Assembly: GCA_023416965.1 (NCBI GenBank)
Contig: JAEZGJ010000125.1
Coordinates: 1-6,305 of the forward strand
Source of the DNA: Pseudomonadota bacterium
GTDB taxonomy: Bacteria; Pseudomonadota; Alphaproteobacteria; Rhizobiales; Phreatobacteraceae
Direction of reading: 5' to 3'
DNA: 6,305 nt
The first letter of the stretch is position 1. Each line of letters begins with the position of its first letter. Positions 6,091 through 6,305 of the stretch are shown here, in pieces. Below the pieces are notes generated by a model. It searched no databases and was not told the origin of the DNA. It worked only from the letters and a program-made list of their open reading frames with translations. A program made the translations under genes and the position numbers.

Positions 6091-6305
6091 ATGCACGTGG
6101 CGGCACCGGTCAAATATCTCTTCGAGACGGAATTCGGGCAGGAGGCGAAACGCGCCGCCGAGCCGCGGATCACCATCGCCGAGCACCAGCAGCTCCTGGC
6201 CCAGGCGCGCCAGGAGGGCCATGCCGCCGGCTTCGCCGCCGGCGAGGCCAAGGCCATGGCCGCGATCGAGCGGCAGCGCGCACTCGCCCTCGGCCAGCTC
6301 GGCGA
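6091..6305 (+). CDS. fliH: FliH-like export-ATPase regulator, 5' part (runs off window)
   Basis: The frame begins four bases after the fliG stop and is still open at the window end, so about 71 residues are visible. After a family-like start (AAPVKYLFETEFG) comes a basic, Ala/Glu-rich stretch and then ARQEGHAAGFAAGEAKA, which is exactly AxxxG-xxxG-xxxG-xxxA, the glycine-repeat helix characteristic of FliH. FliH binds the export ATPase FliI and anchors it to the export gate and switch complex. The start is uncertain: ATG at 6091 is only two bases after GAGG, whereas GTG at 6097 lies eight bases from the same GAGG (6085-6088) and would give MAAPVKYLF, resembling the relatives I recall. Caulobacter has the homologue FlbE (FliH) at this position after fliG. 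The short visible part limits certainty, but position and motif agree. Confidence 0.85.
   Translation, partial: MHVAAPVKYLFETEFGQEAKRAAEPRITIAEHQQLLAQARQEGHAAGFAAGEAKAMAAIERQRALALGQLG

Noticed and set aside
4623..6257. 544-codon open frame antisense to fliG and the end of fliF
   Set aside because: Same kind of GC-driven shadow: it crosses three real genes and their junctions, and its product is Leu/His/Arg-rich with no recognisable domain.

Overview
The window is a GC-rich stretch of an alphaproteobacterial chromosome, most likely Hyphomicrobiales (Rhizobiales) outside the Rhizobiaceae. Reasons: strong G/C third-position bias; CtrA-type boxes at flagellar promoters; a fliF-fliG-fliH order like that of Bradyrhizobium or Caulobacter relatives; and at the left edge the end of a COG3743-type helix-hairpin-helix protein of a kind common in this order. 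No mobile element, CRISPR array, tRNA or rRNA was seen.

Layout. 1-266 (+): C-terminal end of the COG3743-like protein. 294-386 (-): a possible 30-residue single-helix membrane microprotein, convergent with it. 519-2645 (-): flhA, the flagellar export-gate protein. 2646-2817: divergent intergenic region with a CtrA-type box plus a GGCAA-N3-TTGCC dyad pointing towards flhA. 2818-3195 (+): an unrecognised 125-residue protein with four predicted membrane helices. 3196-3318: intergenic region with a second copy of the same box-plus-dyad module, pointing towards fliF. 3319-5004 (+): fliF (MS ring), with a TTG start. 5001-6086 (+): fliG (rotor switch), overlapping fliF by 4 nt. 6091 to the window end (+): 5' part of a fliH-like gene.

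How it works together. FliF forms the MS ring in the inner membrane, FliG sits on its cytoplasmic tail and takes torque from the stator, FlhA forms the export gate inside the ring, and FliH controls the export ATPase. These are early flagellar parts that must be made together. The most informative non-coding signal is that flhA and fliF, transcribed away from each other, carry nearly the same 40-bp module (34 of 40 positions identical) in the same orientation and at nearly the same distance from their start codons. It combines a CtrA-type box with a dyad resembling the ftr sites bound by FlbD in Caulobacter. The unknown four-helix gene lies between the two modules, which makes it a candidate uncharacterised flagellum-associated membrane protein.
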